From Prevotella communis (GTDB lineage Bacteria > Bacteroidota > Bacteroidia > Bacteroidales > Bacteroidaceae), in the NCBI RefSeq assembly GCF_022024115.1, contig NZ_CP091792.1:1798001-1862000 (forward strand): a stretch of 64,000 nt of DNA, written 5' to 3'. The notes beneath the pieces were generated by a model. That model did not search any database and was not told where the DNA came from. It saw nothing but the letters and a program-made list of their open reading frames with translations. Below are positions 13,183 through 22,336 of the stretch, piece after piece. The stretch's first letter is position 1; every line of letters starts with the position of its first letter. A program made the translations under genes and the position numbers.

Positions 13183-13605
13183 TTATGACACCTCAATGGC
13201 CTTGGTCACTTTCTCCTTCGGTTCGGTCTTCGGCATGGTGATGGTCAGAATGCCGTCCTCCACCTTGGCAGAAATCTTGTCGCGGACCACATCATCAGGC
13301 AGTGTGTAGTTCTGCTCGTAGTTCGAGTAGCTGAACTCACGGCGCAGATAGTGGCGGTGACTGTCCTCATGCTTGTGTTCCTGTTTGTTCTCGATGGCGA
13401 TGGTGAGGTTGCCCTCGTCGTTGATGCCTACGCGGCAATATTCTTTCTTAATGCCTGGAGCTGCAAGTTCCATGGTGTAGGCCTTTTCACTCTCCTTGAC
13501 ATTGACTGCGGGTGCTGTACTGTTGGCACGAGGCATCCAATCATTGTTAAAGAAATCCTCAAATACTGTTGGCATCCAACTGTTCTGAAACATTACTGGT
13601 AACAT
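13183..13605 (-). CDS. hsp20: Hsp20/alpha-crystallin small heat-shock protein
   Basis: This 140-aa protein has the alpha-crystallin domain at about residues 33-130: APAVNVKESEKAYTMELAAPG, KEYCRVGINDEGNLTI, Y-LRREFSYSNYEQNYTLP and the C-terminal beta strands DGILTITMPK. It ends with a KAIEVS tail instead of a clear I-x-I motif. sHsps hold unfolded proteins as oligomers without ATP. Unusually for this phylum the gene has a perfect AGGAGGT Shine-Dalgarno 7 nt before the start, suggesting very efficient translation. It is transcribed alone, with a terminator right after it. Confidence 0.93.
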   Translation of the reverse strand: MLPVMFQNSWMPTVFEDFFNNDWMPRANSTAPAVNVKESEKAYTMELAAPGIKKEYCRVGINDEGNLTIAIENKQEHKHEDSHRHYLRREFSYSNYEQNYTLPDDVVRDKISAKVEDGILTITMPKTEPKEKVTKAIEVS

Positions 13606-13612
13606 AATTAAT

Positions 13613-13619
13613 ACCTCCT
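13613..13619 (-). promoter_or_regulatory. Perfect Shine-Dalgarno of hsp20
   Basis: AGGAGGT on the minus strand, 7 nt before ATG 13605. Most genes here have A/T-rich leaders without such a site, so this one stands out. Confidence 0.8.
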
Positions 13620-13750
13620 AATTATACTTTTAGTTTAACTTATTGTTCTATGATCGCCTCGGCCTGTTTGCTTCGGCTTTCACTAACACTTGTGCAAAGT
13701 ACGTGCCTGCGAAAATACTGACTGTCGTGCTTGTCATTCTGGCACGGAAT

Positions 13751-13797
13751 TTAAACTCGCTTAAACTATGCTGACAATCCTTTAAACTCAGTTAAAC
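13751..13797. promoter_or_regulatory. Four phased TTAAAC boxes upstream of divergent hsp20 and lipoprotein genes
   Basis: TTAAAC begins at 13751, 13761, 13782 and 13792: two pairs, 10 bp within a pair and 21 bp between the second box and the third. The pairs read TTAAACTC-GC and TTAAACTC-AG. The same-face spacing suggests a direct-repeat operator. The regulator is unknown. Confidence 0.5.
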
Positions 13798-13887
13798 GTT
13801 GGTCTGAATAATTGTCAGATAACTTTTTCTGTCTTTTGCATAGTTATATAAAAAATAAAACAGGAAAAAATACGTTGTATTATTGTT

Positions 13888-15231
13888 ATGATACGTCGGA
13901 TTTTATTTTTCTTCGCTATATTGATGGCCCTGGTGGGCTGTGGGGACAACGACTCGTTTACGACGAGTACGTCGGCCAGGTTGTCGTTTTCGATTGACTC
14001 GCTAAAGATGGACACGGTGTTTTCTACCGTGGGGTCGAGAACGTATGATTTCTGGGTGTATAACCGAAATAGTGACGGCGTCAGGTTGCAGAGCGTCAGA
14101 CTGGCTCAGGGCAACCAGACGGGCTTCCGCGTGAACGTGGACGGGGCGTACCTGGATAATTCGCTGGGCTCGGTGGTGACCGATCTGGAGGTGAGAGAGG
14201 GCGACAGCATCCGCGTGTTCGTGGAACTGACGGCACCTGAGAATGGGGCGCTGGAGCCTCAGCTGGTGGAGGATAAGCTGGTGTTCAGGCTGGAGAGCGG
14301 CGTGGAGCAGCAGCTGGTGTTGCAGGGACATACCTGGGATGCCGTGGAGATGCGCAACGTGGTGGTGCATCAGGACTCGCTGATAGAGAGCAAGAAACCG
14401 ATTATCGTGTATGGCGGACTGAAGGTGGACAGTGCGGCGACGCTGACGATACGTAACACGACGTTGTATTTCCATGAGGGTCCGGGACTGGAGGTCTATG
14501 GACGATTGCTGACGGACAGTGTGGTGATGCGTGGCGACAGGCTGGACCATATGTTTGACTACCTGCCTTACGACCGTGTGAGTGGTCAGTGGGGAATGGA
14601 TGGCGGCGTGGTGTTCCGCAGTTCGTCAACACGCAACGTGCTCAGGAATACGGAGATACGTAACGCAGGGAAGTATGGCATCTGCTGCGACTCAACAGCC
14701 TATACGGAGAACGTGAGGCGCCTGGATATGGACCATTGCATCGTACATAACTGCAAGGGAGCTGGCGTGGTGAGCTATAACGCGAATATCCGGCTGCGCT
14801 ACTGTCAGTTGTCAAACACGCAGGGCGACTGTCTGGCGGTGTATGGCGGAAAGGCCGACGTCAACAGATGTACGTTTGCGCAGTTCTATCCCTTTGTAGG
14901 CGGACGCGGTGCTGCACTACGGTTCAGCAACATACTGCCGCTCTACGGCATGAACTGCGACAGCAGTATTGTGACGGGCTATGACGAGGATGTGGTGATG
15001 GGTGTCGTGGTGGACACGCTGAAGACCTACAACTTCCAGTTCTCGAACACGCTGCTTCGCACACCCTACGAGGAAGGCGTGGACACGCTGCTTTTCAGAA
15101 ATGTGAAATGGGAATCACCCAAAGACTCTATTCAAGGAAAGAAGCACTTCAAACTGATCGATGAGGATAATTTGAAGTACGACTTTCACTTGGATTCTAT
15201 CTCACCCGTCCAGGGGTGGGGATGCTATTAA
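13888..15231 (+). CDS. Lipoprotein with right-handed beta-helix region
   Basis: This 447-aa protein has a signal peptide and lipobox (ILMALVGC, Cys18), so it should be lipid-anchored. Residues 30-150 look like a beta-sandwich with a SIDSLKMDTVFSTVGS start often seen in Bacteroidetes surface lipoproteins. From about 170 to 400 there are short imperfect strands (LTIRNTTLYFHEGPGLEVYG, VLRNTEIRNAGKYGI, HCIVHNCKGAGVV) typical of parallel beta-helix proteins. Many such proteins bind or cut polysaccharides, but no catalytic residues are recognisable. It overlaps the convergent cdd gene by 4 bp. Confidence 0.8.
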   Translation: MIRRILFFFAILMALVGCGDNDSFTTSTSARLSFSIDSLKMDTVFSTVGSRTYDFWVYNRNSDGVRLQSVRLAQGNQTGFRVNVDGAYLDNSLGSVVTDLEVREGDSIRVFVELTAPENGALEPQLVEDKLVFRLESGVEQQLVLQGHTWDAVEMRNVVVHQDSLIESKKPIIVYGGLKVDSAATLTIRNTTLYFHEGPGLEVYGRLLTDSVVMRGDRLDHMFDYLPYDRVSGQWGMDGGVVFRSSSTRNVLRNTEIRNAGKYGICCDSTAYTENVRRLDMDHCIVHNCKGAGVVSYNANIRLRYCQLSNTQGDCLAVYGGKADVNRCTFAQFYPFVGGRGAALRFSNILPLYGMNCDSSIVTGYDEDVVMGVVVDTLKTYNFQFSNTLLRTPYEEGVDTLLFRNVKWESPKDSIQGKKHFKLIDEDNLKYDFHLDSISPVQGWGCY

Positions 15232-15701
15232 AACTCCGTAAACGACAGCGGCATCAGGTTCTTGATACCATCCATCACGTAGATACGGTTCTTGCCGTAG
15301 AGCAGGATGCGCATGGGCTTGGAGAAACGGGTCTCGGTCTCGATGATGACCTGACGACAGGTGCCACAGGGACTGACAGGCTCGCTGGTGAGTTCGCCTC
15401 CGGGCTCGCGGGCAGCAATGGCAATCACCTCGACAGCCTCGTCAGGATACTGGGCTCCGGCAGCAAAGATGGCTGAGCGCTCAGCACAGATGCCTGCGGG
15501 GAAGGCGGCATTCTCCTGATTACATCCGGGTATCACAACACCGTTGGACAACTGTATGGCTGCGCCTACGTGGAAGTGGGAATACTTCGCGTAACTGTTG
15601 TTCGTAGACTCAATGGCTTTCTGCAGAAGGAACTGCTCGTCGTTGGTGAGCTCCTCCATCTGACATTCCATGATGACGGGTTTTAATTTCAGTTCTTTCA
15701 T
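15228..15701 (-). CDS. cdd: Cytidine deaminase
   Basis: This 157-aa protein has the zinc/catalytic motifs CAE (72-74, in GICAERSA) and PCGTC (111-115) and the substrate segment GAAIQLSNG...GCNQENAAFP. It deaminates cytidine and deoxycytidine to uridines in pyrimidine salvage. The dimer/tetramer type is the small homotetrameric one, judged from length. Its start overlaps the uvrA stop in an ATGA junction (15698-15701), so it is translated from the uvrA mRNA. Confidence 0.93.
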   Translation of the reverse strand: MKELKLKPVIMECQMEELTNDEQFLLQKAIESTNNSYAKYSHFHVGAAIQLSNGVVIPGCNQENAAFPAGICAERSAIFAAGAQYPDEAVEVIAIAAREPGGELTSEPVSPCGTCRQVIIETETRFSKPMRILLYGKNRIYVMDGIKNLMPLSFTEF

Positions 15702-18538
15702 ATTTTTAGCTTTAAGTATTGACCGGTTATACTGTTCTTACATTTTGCCACTTCTTCAGGTGTACCTGCGATAACGAGGTTGCCACCCTTGTCGCCACCG
15801 TCAGGACCGAGATCTATGACATGGTCGGCCAGTTTGATGACGTCCATGTTGTGCTCGATAATCAGCACGGTATGTCCGCGCGCTATCAGGGCGTCGAGTG
15901 ACGACATGAGGCGCTTGATATCGTGGAAATGCAGACCCGTGGTGGGCTCGTCGAAGATGAAGAGCGTAGGCTCCTGCTTCTCCTGACCGATGAAATAGGC
16001 CAGTTTGACGCGCTGGTTCTCACCACCGGAGAGCGTGCTGGAGTTCTGTCCCAGTTTGATATAGCCCAGACCAACATCCTCCAGGGGCTTCAGACGGTTG
16101 ACGATGGTCTTCTGTCCGTTGGCCTTGAAGAACTCGATGGCCTCGGTGATGGTCATATTCAGGATGTCGTCGATATTCTTGCCCTCGTATTTCACGTCCA
16201 GGATATCGTGCTTGAAACGCTTGCCGTGACAGGCTTCGCACTCCAGCACAAGGTCGGCCATGAACTGCATCTCGACGGTGATAGTGCCGGCACCCTTACA
16301 CTCGTCGCAGCGTCCGCCATCGGCATTGAACGAGAAATACTGCGGCGTGAAGCCCATCTGTTGCGACAGGGGCTGGTCGGCATAGAGGTCGCGAATGGCA
16401 TCGTAGGCCTTGACATAGGTGGCGGGATTGGAGCGCGAGGACTTACCGATAGGATTCTGGTCCACGAACTCCACACGACGGATAGCGTCGAGGTCGCCCG
16501 CCAGTCCGCTGTATTCGCCAGGGGCATCGCAGACGTCGCCCATATGGCGCTTGAGGGCAGGGTAGAGGATACCCTTGATAAGGCTGGATTTGCCGGAACC
16601 CGATACGCCCGTCACCACCGTGAGCACGTTGAGCGGTATCTCTACATTGATGCCGCGCAGGTTGTTCATGCGGGCGCCCTTGATATCGATATGGCGATTC
16701 CAGGGGCGGCGGCTCGCCGGCACAGGGATGGTCTCCTCGCCAGAGAGGTACTGGAGGGTGTAGGAGCGGCTAGGGGTACTAGGCTTGCTAGTTTTACTAG
16801 TCTCACTAGTAGTACTAGTAGTACTAGGATCCCCAGCATAAACAACCTCTCCTCCCAGTCGTCCTGCGTCAGGACCGATGTCGATGATATAGTCGGCAGC
16901 ACGGATAATCTCCTCGTCGTGCTCCACCACAACGACGGTATTGCCCAGCGCCTGCAGTTCCTTGAGGACATGAATCAGGCGGTCGGTGTCGCGGGAGTGC
17001 AATCCGATGCTGGGTTCGTCAAGGATATAAAGTGAACCAACCAGACTGCTTCCAAGCGATGTGCAGAGGTTGATACGCTGACTCTCACCACCAGAAAGAG
17101 AGTTGGACAAACGGTTGAGCGTCAGATAGCCAAGTCCCACATCCAGAAGGAATTGCAGGCGTGAGGTAATCTCCAGCAAGAGGCGCTTGCCCACCTCGGC
17201 ATCATGCTCAGGGAGTTGCAACTGGGCGAACCAGTCCTTCAGGCGGATAACGGGCATCTGTACGAGATCCGTGATGCTTCGTCCGTTGATTTTCACATAC
17301 TCAGCCTCTGGCTTCAGACGCGTGCCGTGACAGGTAGGACAGGTGGTCTTTCCACGATAGCGCGCCAGCATCACACGATACTGAATCTTGTACTGATTCT
17401 CTTTCACCATCTGGAAGAAAGCGTCAATACAGGGTTTCTCCTTGGCGCCGCGGTCAGAGGGCAGACCGTGCCACAGCCAGTCTTTCTGCTGTTGGGTCAG
17501 GTTGTAATAAGGTTCGAAGATAGGGAAGTCGTCGTTGGCCGCATGACGGATGAACCAGTTCTTCCATTCGCCCATCTTCTCGCCGTGCCAGCAAACCACG
17601 CAACCATCATAGACCGACAGACCTGTGTCGGGGATGACCAGATGCTCGTCGATACCCATCACCTTGCCAAAGCCCTGGCACTCAGGACAGGCACCTGCGG
17701 GTGAGTTGAACGAGAACAGCTGGTCGGTAGGCTCCTCGAACGTGATGCCGTCGGCCTCGAAACGGGTGGAGAAATCATAGCTCAACCCTGAGGGCAGCAC
17801 CATGAGGCGCATCTCGCCGTGACCCTCGAAGAAGGCTGTCTCGGCAGAGTCAACGAGTCGGCTGATGGTCTCCTTGTTATCAGAAGACGACAGGCGGTCG
17901 ATGACGAGATATGGCATCTCGGCGGGCTCTGATTCGGGATTGGACTCCAGGTAGTCGTCGATGCGGATAAACTGTTCGCCATCGGGCGTTCCTGGTGACG
18001 TCATCCTGCTGTAGCCCTGGAGGATACAGGCCTTGAGCTGTTGCTCCAGAGTACGGCCTTCAGGTACCTTAATAGGTGCCATCACAACGAACTTGGTGCC
18101 TTCGGAGAACTCCAGCATCTTCTGCACCACATCTTCCGTGGAATGTTTCTTCACCTCTTCACCGCTGATGGGAGAATAGGTGCGGCCGATGCGGGCAAAG
18201 AGCAGGCGCAGGTATTCGTAAATCTCTGTGGACGTGCCTACGGTGCTTCGTGGGTTGCGCGCAATCACCTTCTGTTCGATGGCGATGGCAGGCGGGATAC
18301 CACGGATGAAGTCGCACTCGGGCTTGTTCATTCGTCCCAGGAACTGACGGGCATAGCTGCTAAGGCTCTCCACATAGCGGCGCTGACCCTCGGCATACAG
18401 CGTGTCGAAAGCCAACGATGATTTGCCGGAACCTGATACACCAGATATGACAACAAACTTATTACGAGGGATGCGCACGTCAATATTCTTGAGATTATTG
18501 ACGCGTGCACCCTTGATTTCTATGTATTCTTGACTCAC
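15698..18538 (-). CDS. uvrA: UvrA, excinuclease ABC subunit A, with repeat-encoded linker
   Basis: This 946-aa protein carries two ABC-type ATPase halves: Walker [10 protein letters not shown] near residues 33-41 and again near 640-650, signatures LSGGESQRI and LSGGENQRV, and zinc-finger CxxC pairs ([34 protein letters not shown]). It scans DNA for bulky damage and loads UvrB. Between the first ATPase half and the second, about residues 569-590 are a Ser/Thr/Pro-rich linker encoded by seven 9-bp units (16770-16832); this insertion is not part of the usual family. The cdd gene overlaps its stop codon. Confidence 0.96.
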   Translation of the reverse strand: MSQEYIEIKGARVNNLKNIDVRIPRNKFVVISGVSGSGKSSLAFDTLYAEGQRRYVESLSSYARQFLGRMNKPECDFIRGIPPAIAIEQKVIARNPRSTVGTSTEIYEYLRLLFARIGRTYSPISGEEVKKHSTEDVVQKMLEFSEGTKFVVMAPIKVPEGRTLEQQLKACILQGYSRMTSPGTPDGEQFIRIDDYLESNPESEPAEMPYLVIDRLSSSDNKETISRLVDSAETAFFEGHGEMRLMVLPSGLSYDFSTRFEADGITFEEPTDQLFSFNSPAGACPECQGFGKVMGIDEHLVIPDTGLSVYDGCVVCWHGEKMGEWKNWFIRHAANDDFPIFEPYYNLTQQQKDWLWHGLPSDRGAKEKPCIDAFFQMVKENQYKIQYRVMLARYRGKTTCPTCHGTRLKPEAEYVKINGRSITDLVQMPVIRLKDWFAQLQLPEHDAEVGKRLLLEITSRLQFLLDVGLGYLTLNRLSNSLSGGESQRINLCTSLGSSLVGSLYILDEPSIGLHSRDTDRLIHVLKELQALGNTVVVVEHDEEIIRAADYIIDIGPDAGRLGGEVVYAGDPSTTSTTSETSKTSKPSTPSRSYTLQYLSGEETIPVPASRRPWNRHIDIKGARMNNLRGINVEIPLNVLTVVTGVSGSGKSSLIKGILYPALKRHMGDVCDAPGEYSGLAGDLDAIRRVEFVDQNPIGKSSRSNPATYVKAYDAIRDLYADQPLSQQMGFTPQYFSFNADGGRCDECKGAGTITVEMQFMADLVLECEACHGKRFKHDILDVKYEGKNIDDILNMTITEAIEFFKANGQKTIVNRLKPLEDVGLGYIKLGQNSSTLSGGENQRVKLAYFIGQEKQEPTLFIFDEPTTGLHFHDIKRLMSSLDALIARGHTVLIIEHNMDVIKLADHVIDLGPDGGDKGGNLVIAGTPEEVAKCKNSITGQYLKLKI
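16770..16832 (-). repeat. In-frame 9-bp tandem repeat inside uvrA
   Basis: Seven consecutive 9-mers begin with CTAG on the plus strand (CTAGGGGTA, CTAGGCTTG, CTAGTTTTA, CTAGTCTCA, CTAGTAGTA twice, CTAGGATCC). On the coding strand they give a tripeptide pattern x-T/P-S. Unit number changes would keep the frame and only change linker length. Confidence 0.9.
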
Positions 18539-18547
18539 CTTATTATA

Positions 18548-19999
18548 TTAGATGCGTTTCAAAACGAGCAACAGGTGATCCCATACCATCTCAACGGTGG
18601 GGATATACAGGCGCTCATCAGGTGTGTGAACATCACGCAGCGTGGGACCGAACGAGATCATGTCGATATTGGGATAGCGTTCTGAGAAGAGACCGCACTC
18701 CAGACCGGCGTGGATACCACGTACAACAGGCTCCCTGCCAAACAGCTCCTTGTAGGTCTCAACGACAGTATCGCGCAACTTGCTCTCAGCTCTCATCTTC
18801 CAGGCGGGATAGCCGTCGCTGCTGTGGGCCTCGGCACCAGCCAGTTGGAAGGTAGCTACGATGGTGGCACACATATTGTCGAGATTAGACATCACGTTAG
18901 AACGCTGTGAGGAGAGAATTGTTATTTCTGTCTCTGCAGAGTGGATAGCAGCAATGTTTGAAGAAGTCTCTACCATACCGTTTAGTTCGGGATCCTGACA
19001 GATAGCGTAGATACCATTGTCCACAGCCTGTAGTGCCCATACGAAATTGCGGGCTACCTGAGCCTCGATAACTGGCTCTGCCTCTGTGCTCTCCATCGAC
19101 CACACCATCTGGGTATCGGTCACATGGAACTCGTCCTCTACCTGGGCAGAGAAAACGTTCCAGTCGGCCTTCACGTTCTCCTTGACATCATGGGGAACGG
19201 CGATGACAAACATACCGTCGCGGGGAATGGCATTGTGGAGCTTGCCGGAATGGAACTGTGCCAGGCGTACGCCCTCGTAGCGGTTCATGGTCTGGAAGAG
19301 GAAGCGGCCCAGCAGTTTGATGGCGTTGGCACGCTTCTTGTTGATATCATCACCAGAGTGACCACCCGTCAGACCTTTCAGTTGGGCACGCAGGAAGAAT
19401 GAACCGGCAGGAGCCTCCTCACGCTTGAAGGTGAACTTGGCCTGCGTGTTGCGACCACCGGCGCATGATACGAACATCTCGCCCTCGTCCTCAGAATCGA
19501 GGTTGATGAGGTAGTCGCCGGTCATGAAGCCTGACTTCATGCCCTCGGCACCGCTAAGACCTGTCTCCTCGTCGCGGGTGAACACGCACTCCAGGGGGCC
19601 GTGCTCGATATCCTGGGCCTCAAGGATAGCCAGTTCGATAGCGCAACCGATACCGTCGTCGGCACCCAGTGTGGTACCCTTGGCCTTCAGCCAGTCGCCG
19701 TCAACATAGGTCTGGATGGCGTCCTTGTCGAAATCGAAGTCAACATCCACCAGCTTGTCGCATACCATATCCATATGGCTCTGCAGAATCACGGTCTTCT
19801 TGTTCTCGTATCCCTTGGTGGCTGGTTTGCGGATCAGCACATTACCCGTCTCGTCGACTTTTGTCTCAAGACCATGGCTCTCGCCCCAGTTCTTGAGGTA
19901 TTCAATCATCTTTTCTTCACGTTTGGAAGGACGGGGAATTTCGTTTATTTTAGCAAACTGTTCAAATACAGAAGCAGGTTTTAGTGTGCTTTTATTCAT
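18548..19999 (-). CDS. pepD: Aminoacyl-histidine dipeptidase (PepD/carnosinase-like, M20)
   Basis: This 483-aa protein has the M20C metal-site motifs SHMDMV (H75, D77), GADDGIG (D114/D115) and the catalytic DEETGLSG (E144/E145), then the lid domain and a C-terminal VRGIHAGLECGLF stretch. It hydrolyses Xaa-His and broader dipeptides in the cytoplasm, in line with peptide use by Prevotella. It is transcribed from a promoter overlapping the divergent promoter of the 70-aa gene. Length is that of the family. Confidence 0.94.
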   Translation of the reverse strand: MNKSTLKPASVFEQFAKINEIPRPSKREEKMIEYLKNWGESHGLETKVDETGNVLIRKPATKGYENKKTVILQSHMDMVCDKLVDVDFDFDKDAIQTYVDGDWLKAKGTTLGADDGIGCAIELAILEAQDIEHGPLECVFTRDEETGLSGAEGMKSGFMTGDYLINLDSEDEGEMFVSCAGGRNTQAKFTFKREEAPAGSFFLRAQLKGLTGGHSGDDINKKRANAIKLLGRFLFQTMNRYEGVRLAQFHSGKLHNAIPRDGMFVIAVPHDVKENVKADWNVFSAQVEDEFHVTDTQMVWSMESTEAEPVIEAQVARNFVWALQAVDNGIYAICQDPELNGMVETSSNIAAIHSAETEITILSSQRSNVMSNLDNMCATIVATFQLAGAEAHSSDGYPAWKMRAESKLRDTVVETYKELFGREPVVRGIHAGLECGLFSERYPNIDMISFGPTLRDVHTPDERLYIPTVEMVWDHLLLVLKRI

Positions 20000-20038
20000 T
20001 TTTAATGTTTTATTGTTTAATGTTTAATATTTAATTAT

Positions 20039-20046
20039 TACCTTTG
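20039..20046 (+). promoter_or_regulatory. Promoter -7 box of the 70-aa membrane protein gene
   Basis: TACCTTTG fits TAnnTTTG, 20 bp before ATG 20067. It lies 7 bp from the opposing pepD box, so the two polymerases would compete. Confidence 0.75.
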
Positions 20047-20052
20047 CAACCG

Positions 20053-20060
20053 CAAAGTTA
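20053..20060 (-). promoter_or_regulatory. Promoter -7 box of pepD
   Basis: TAACTTTG on the minus strand, about 53 bp before ATG 19999; the leader contains a TTTAATG-type simple repeat. Confidence 0.7.
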
Positions 20061-20066
20061 GTAAAA

Positions 20067-20279
20067 ATGGTTGAAATAATTGCAATCAGCACGTTAATAA
20101 TTGCTATCTCGATGGCATTTTTGTGCATTAAACTGGTTTTTCGTAAGAATGGGCGCTTCTCGTCGCAGCATATCCACGATTCAAAGGCCATGCGTCAGCG
20201 TGGTATCCACTGTGTGATGGATCAGGATCGTGAACAGCGCAGAAGGAGCAGCCTGGCAGTCAATGAAAGAAATAATTAA
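20067..20279 (+). CDS. Small membrane protein, 70 aa, conserved in Bacteroidales by pattern
   Basis: Residues 4-25 form one N-terminal transmembrane segment (IAISTLIIAISMAFLCIKL). The cytoplasmic part contains RFSSQHIHDSKAMRQRGIHC, a motif I recall from short Bacteroidales proteins of unknown role. It directly precedes the Skp-like lipoprotein gene (18-bp gap), so a link to envelope biogenesis is possible. No domain is recognised. Confidence 0.7.
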   Translation: MVEIIAISTLIIAISMAFLCIKLVFRKNGRFSSQHIHDSKAMRQRGIHCVMDQDREQRRRSSLAVNERNN

Positions 20280-20297
20280 TAATATCAATAACAACAA

Positions 20298-20906
20298 ATG
20301 AAAAAAAACTTTATCCGTGCTTTTGCACTTCTGACCCTCGTTGGTCTTACCTCAGCTTGTAACAACTCTGCCCCTAAGATGGACGAAGAGCCCGAGGCAG
20401 TAGCAACAACAACTGGTGAGGGTATGCGTATCGCCTACATTGAAATTGACACTTTGACAGCTCAGTATGAGTTTGCTAAGGAGAAGTCACTCGAATTAGA
20501 GAAGAAGGGTACCAATGCCCGTAATACCATCCAGGCCAAGACGGCTCAGTTGGATAAGAATGCACAGGCTTTCCAGCAGAAGCTCCAGAGCAATGGCTTC
20601 ACATCACGTGAGCAGGCCGAGGCCGCTCAGGCTAACCTGCAGCGCGAGCAGCAGAACATCGTGGCCCTGCAGCAGCGTCTGGAGAACGAGCTGGCCAACG
20701 AGCAGCAGAAATTCCTGCAGGCTTTCCAGGACAGTCTCGATAACTTCCTGGCCGACTATAACAAGGACAAGAAGTATGATATGATTGTCAACAAGGCTGC
20801 TGTGCTCTATGCTGACAAGCGCTTCGATATCACTACTGATGTGGTGAACGGCATGAACCGTCGCTACAAGAAGATGACTGCTTCTGACTCTACGAAGACG
20901 AAGTAA
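20298..20906 (+). CDS. OmpH/Skp-family periplasmic chaperone-like lipoprotein
   Basis: This 202-aa protein has a lipobox-like signal peptide (LVGLTSAC, Cys21). IAYIEIDTLTAQYEF starts the Skp-like domain at about residue 50, followed by a long Gln/Glu-rich coiled coil (residues 70-150) and the conserved end DYNKDKKYDMIVNK...D-T. Skp-type chaperones hold unfolded outer-membrane proteins with coiled-coil tentacles. A lipidated form is common in Bacteroidetes. It is likely in one operon with the small membrane protein before it. Confidence 0.88.
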   Translation: MKKNFIRAFALLTLVGLTSACNNSAPKMDEEPEAVATTTGEGMRIAYIEIDTLTAQYEFAKEKSLELEKKGTNARNTIQAKTAQLDKNAQAFQQKLQSNGFTSREQAEAAQANLQREQQNIVALQQRLENELANEQQKFLQAFQDSLDNFLADYNKDKKYDMIVNKAAVLYADKRFDITTDVVNGMNRRYKKMTASDSTKTK

Positions 20907-20954
20907 GTCATTTATATCACCCCCAGAGTATATCCATTATAAACGTCTTTACCA

Positions 20955-22328
20955 ATGACATTGATTATTATTTTATTGCTGCTGCTTAGTTATCTTTTGA
21001 TTGCTACTACTCACCTTACGGGTGTGAACAAGGCAGCTATCAGCATCTTCCTTGCAGCTATCGGATGGGTAGTCTATATCATTTGGGGTAATGACTTTGT
21101 AATGGATATGCATCCTGGGGCCTATGAGGCTTTCCTCGATGGCAATGCTGCTTCCAGCGAGCAGGTGAAGAACTTTATCTACGACAGTATTTTCCTGAAG
21201 TATGTAGGTAAGGCTGCGGCCATCGTCATGTATCTGCTGGCAACGATGTCCATCATTGAAATCCTGAATACAAATGGGTGTTTTGACTTTATCAGTGAGT
21301 GGATTCGTACACGCGAGACAAAGCGCCTGCTTTGGACCATCACGCTGGCTACCTTTATCCTTTCAGCCAATCTGGATAACCTGACCACCACGATTGTGAT
21401 GCTGGTTATCATGCATAATATCGTGAAGAGTCGTGCACAGCGCATGTTTATCGGTTCTGCTATCGTGCTGGCTGCTGTCTGTGGCGGCTGCTTTACCGTG
21501 ATTGGTGATCCTACGGGTCTGATGCTGTGGGCCAACGAGGCCGTGACGGCTTCCGACTTCTCCAGCTATCTGGCCTGGCCTGCGCTTGCAGCGTGGGTGG
21601 TGCCTACCTATCTCATCGGACGCCAGTTGCCTTCCCGCCTGGATATAGAATGGGGCGTAGCGCCTTTCCGCGGCGATGATACCCGCCTGAACCGTTGGCA
21701 GCGCATGCTGATGTTCCTGGTTGGTATCGGCGGCCTGTGGTTTGTGCCTACCTTCCTGAGTATCACGCGTCTGCCTGCTTTCCTTGGTGCCTTGGTGGTA
21801 CTGGCCCTGCTGTGGGTCGTCAACGAGGCTTTCAACCGTAAGCTGATGAATGCCGACCAGACGTCGCAGCGCCGTATTCCCCGTGTCATTCAGTATGAGG
21901 CCATCCAGCAGATGCTCTTTGTGATGGGTATCATGCTGGGTCTTGGCGTGGTGAGTGAAACGGGTGTCTTCACGGAGGTGGCCGACTGGATTGACGCGAC
22001 GATTGGTAATCTGTGGGTTGTGAGTATCCTGTCGGGTATCCTCAGTAGTCTGGTGGACTCGTTCACGATTGCTGCCAGCGATATCTTTATGTACGACGTA
22101 TGGAATGCCGGTGACTATGCCCAGAACGGTACCTACTGGAAGGTGATTGCCTATTGTACGGCAGTAGGCGGCTGTCTGCTCAGCGTAGGCAGCGTCTGTG
22201 GCCTGGCCCTGATGAAACTGGAGCATATCCACCTGAGCTGGTACATCAAGAACATCACGCTAAAAGTACTCATAGGATGGCTTTTGGGTTTAGCCATCCT
22301 ATGGTGTGAAGTACTTATTTACTCTTAA
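20955..22328 (+). CDS. nhaD: NhaD-family sodium/proton antiporter
   Basis: This 457-aa protein has about 11-13 transmembrane segments. Motifs include THLTGVNKAAISIF at the N-terminus, LSANLDNLTTTIVMLVI (helix-breaking NLDNLTT typical of NhaD/ArsB-like transporters), CGGCFTVIGDPTGLMLW and the late SSLVDSFTIAASDIFMYD. It exports Na+ in exchange for H+. In an organism with a sodium-motive respiratory chain it would link Na+ and H+ cycles with the F-type ATPase encoded at 48-55 kb; that link is inference. It ends 8 bp from the convergent porin gene. Confidence 0.93.
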   Translation: MTLIIILLLLLSYLLIATTHLTGVNKAAISIFLAAIGWVVYIIWGNDFVMDMHPGAYEAFLDGNAASSEQVKNFIYDSIFLKYVGKAAAIVMYLLATMSIIEILNTNGCFDFISEWIRTRETKRLLWTITLATFILSANLDNLTTTIVMLVIMHNIVKSRAQRMFIGSAIVLAAVCGGCFTVIGDPTGLMLWANEAVTASDFSSYLAWPALAAWVVPTYLIGRQLPSRLDIEWGVAPFRGDDTRLNRWQRMLMFLVGIGGLWFVPTFLSITRLPAFLGALVVLALLWVVNEAFNRKLMNADQTSQRRIPRVIQYEAIQQMLFVMGIMLGLGVVSETGVFTEVADWIDATIGNLWVVSILSGILSSLVDSFTIAASDIFMYDVWNAGDYAQNGTYWKVIAYCTAVGGCLLSVGSVCGLALMKLEHIHLSWYIKNITLKVLIGWLLGLAILWCEVLIYS

Positions 22329-22336
22329 GAAAAATC

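Noticed and set aside
13739..13755. TGGCACG resembling a sigma-54 -24 element upstream of the beta-helix lipoprotein gene
   Set aside because: The -12 GC is missing at the required distance (TTTAA instead of TTGCA), and TTAAAC repeats overlap the place.
15923..17035. 370-codon open frame antisense to uvrA
   Set aside because: It mirrors the codon pattern of uvrA, has no family features and no promoter; uvrA motifs on the other strand are unambiguous. The same applies to long antisense frames opposite nhaD (21363-22232) and the porin (22739-23617, 23693-24598).
22275..22299. Stem GGATGGCT/AGCCATCC near the nhaD stop as a terminator
   Set aside because: It lies inside the coding sequence and no T-run follows.
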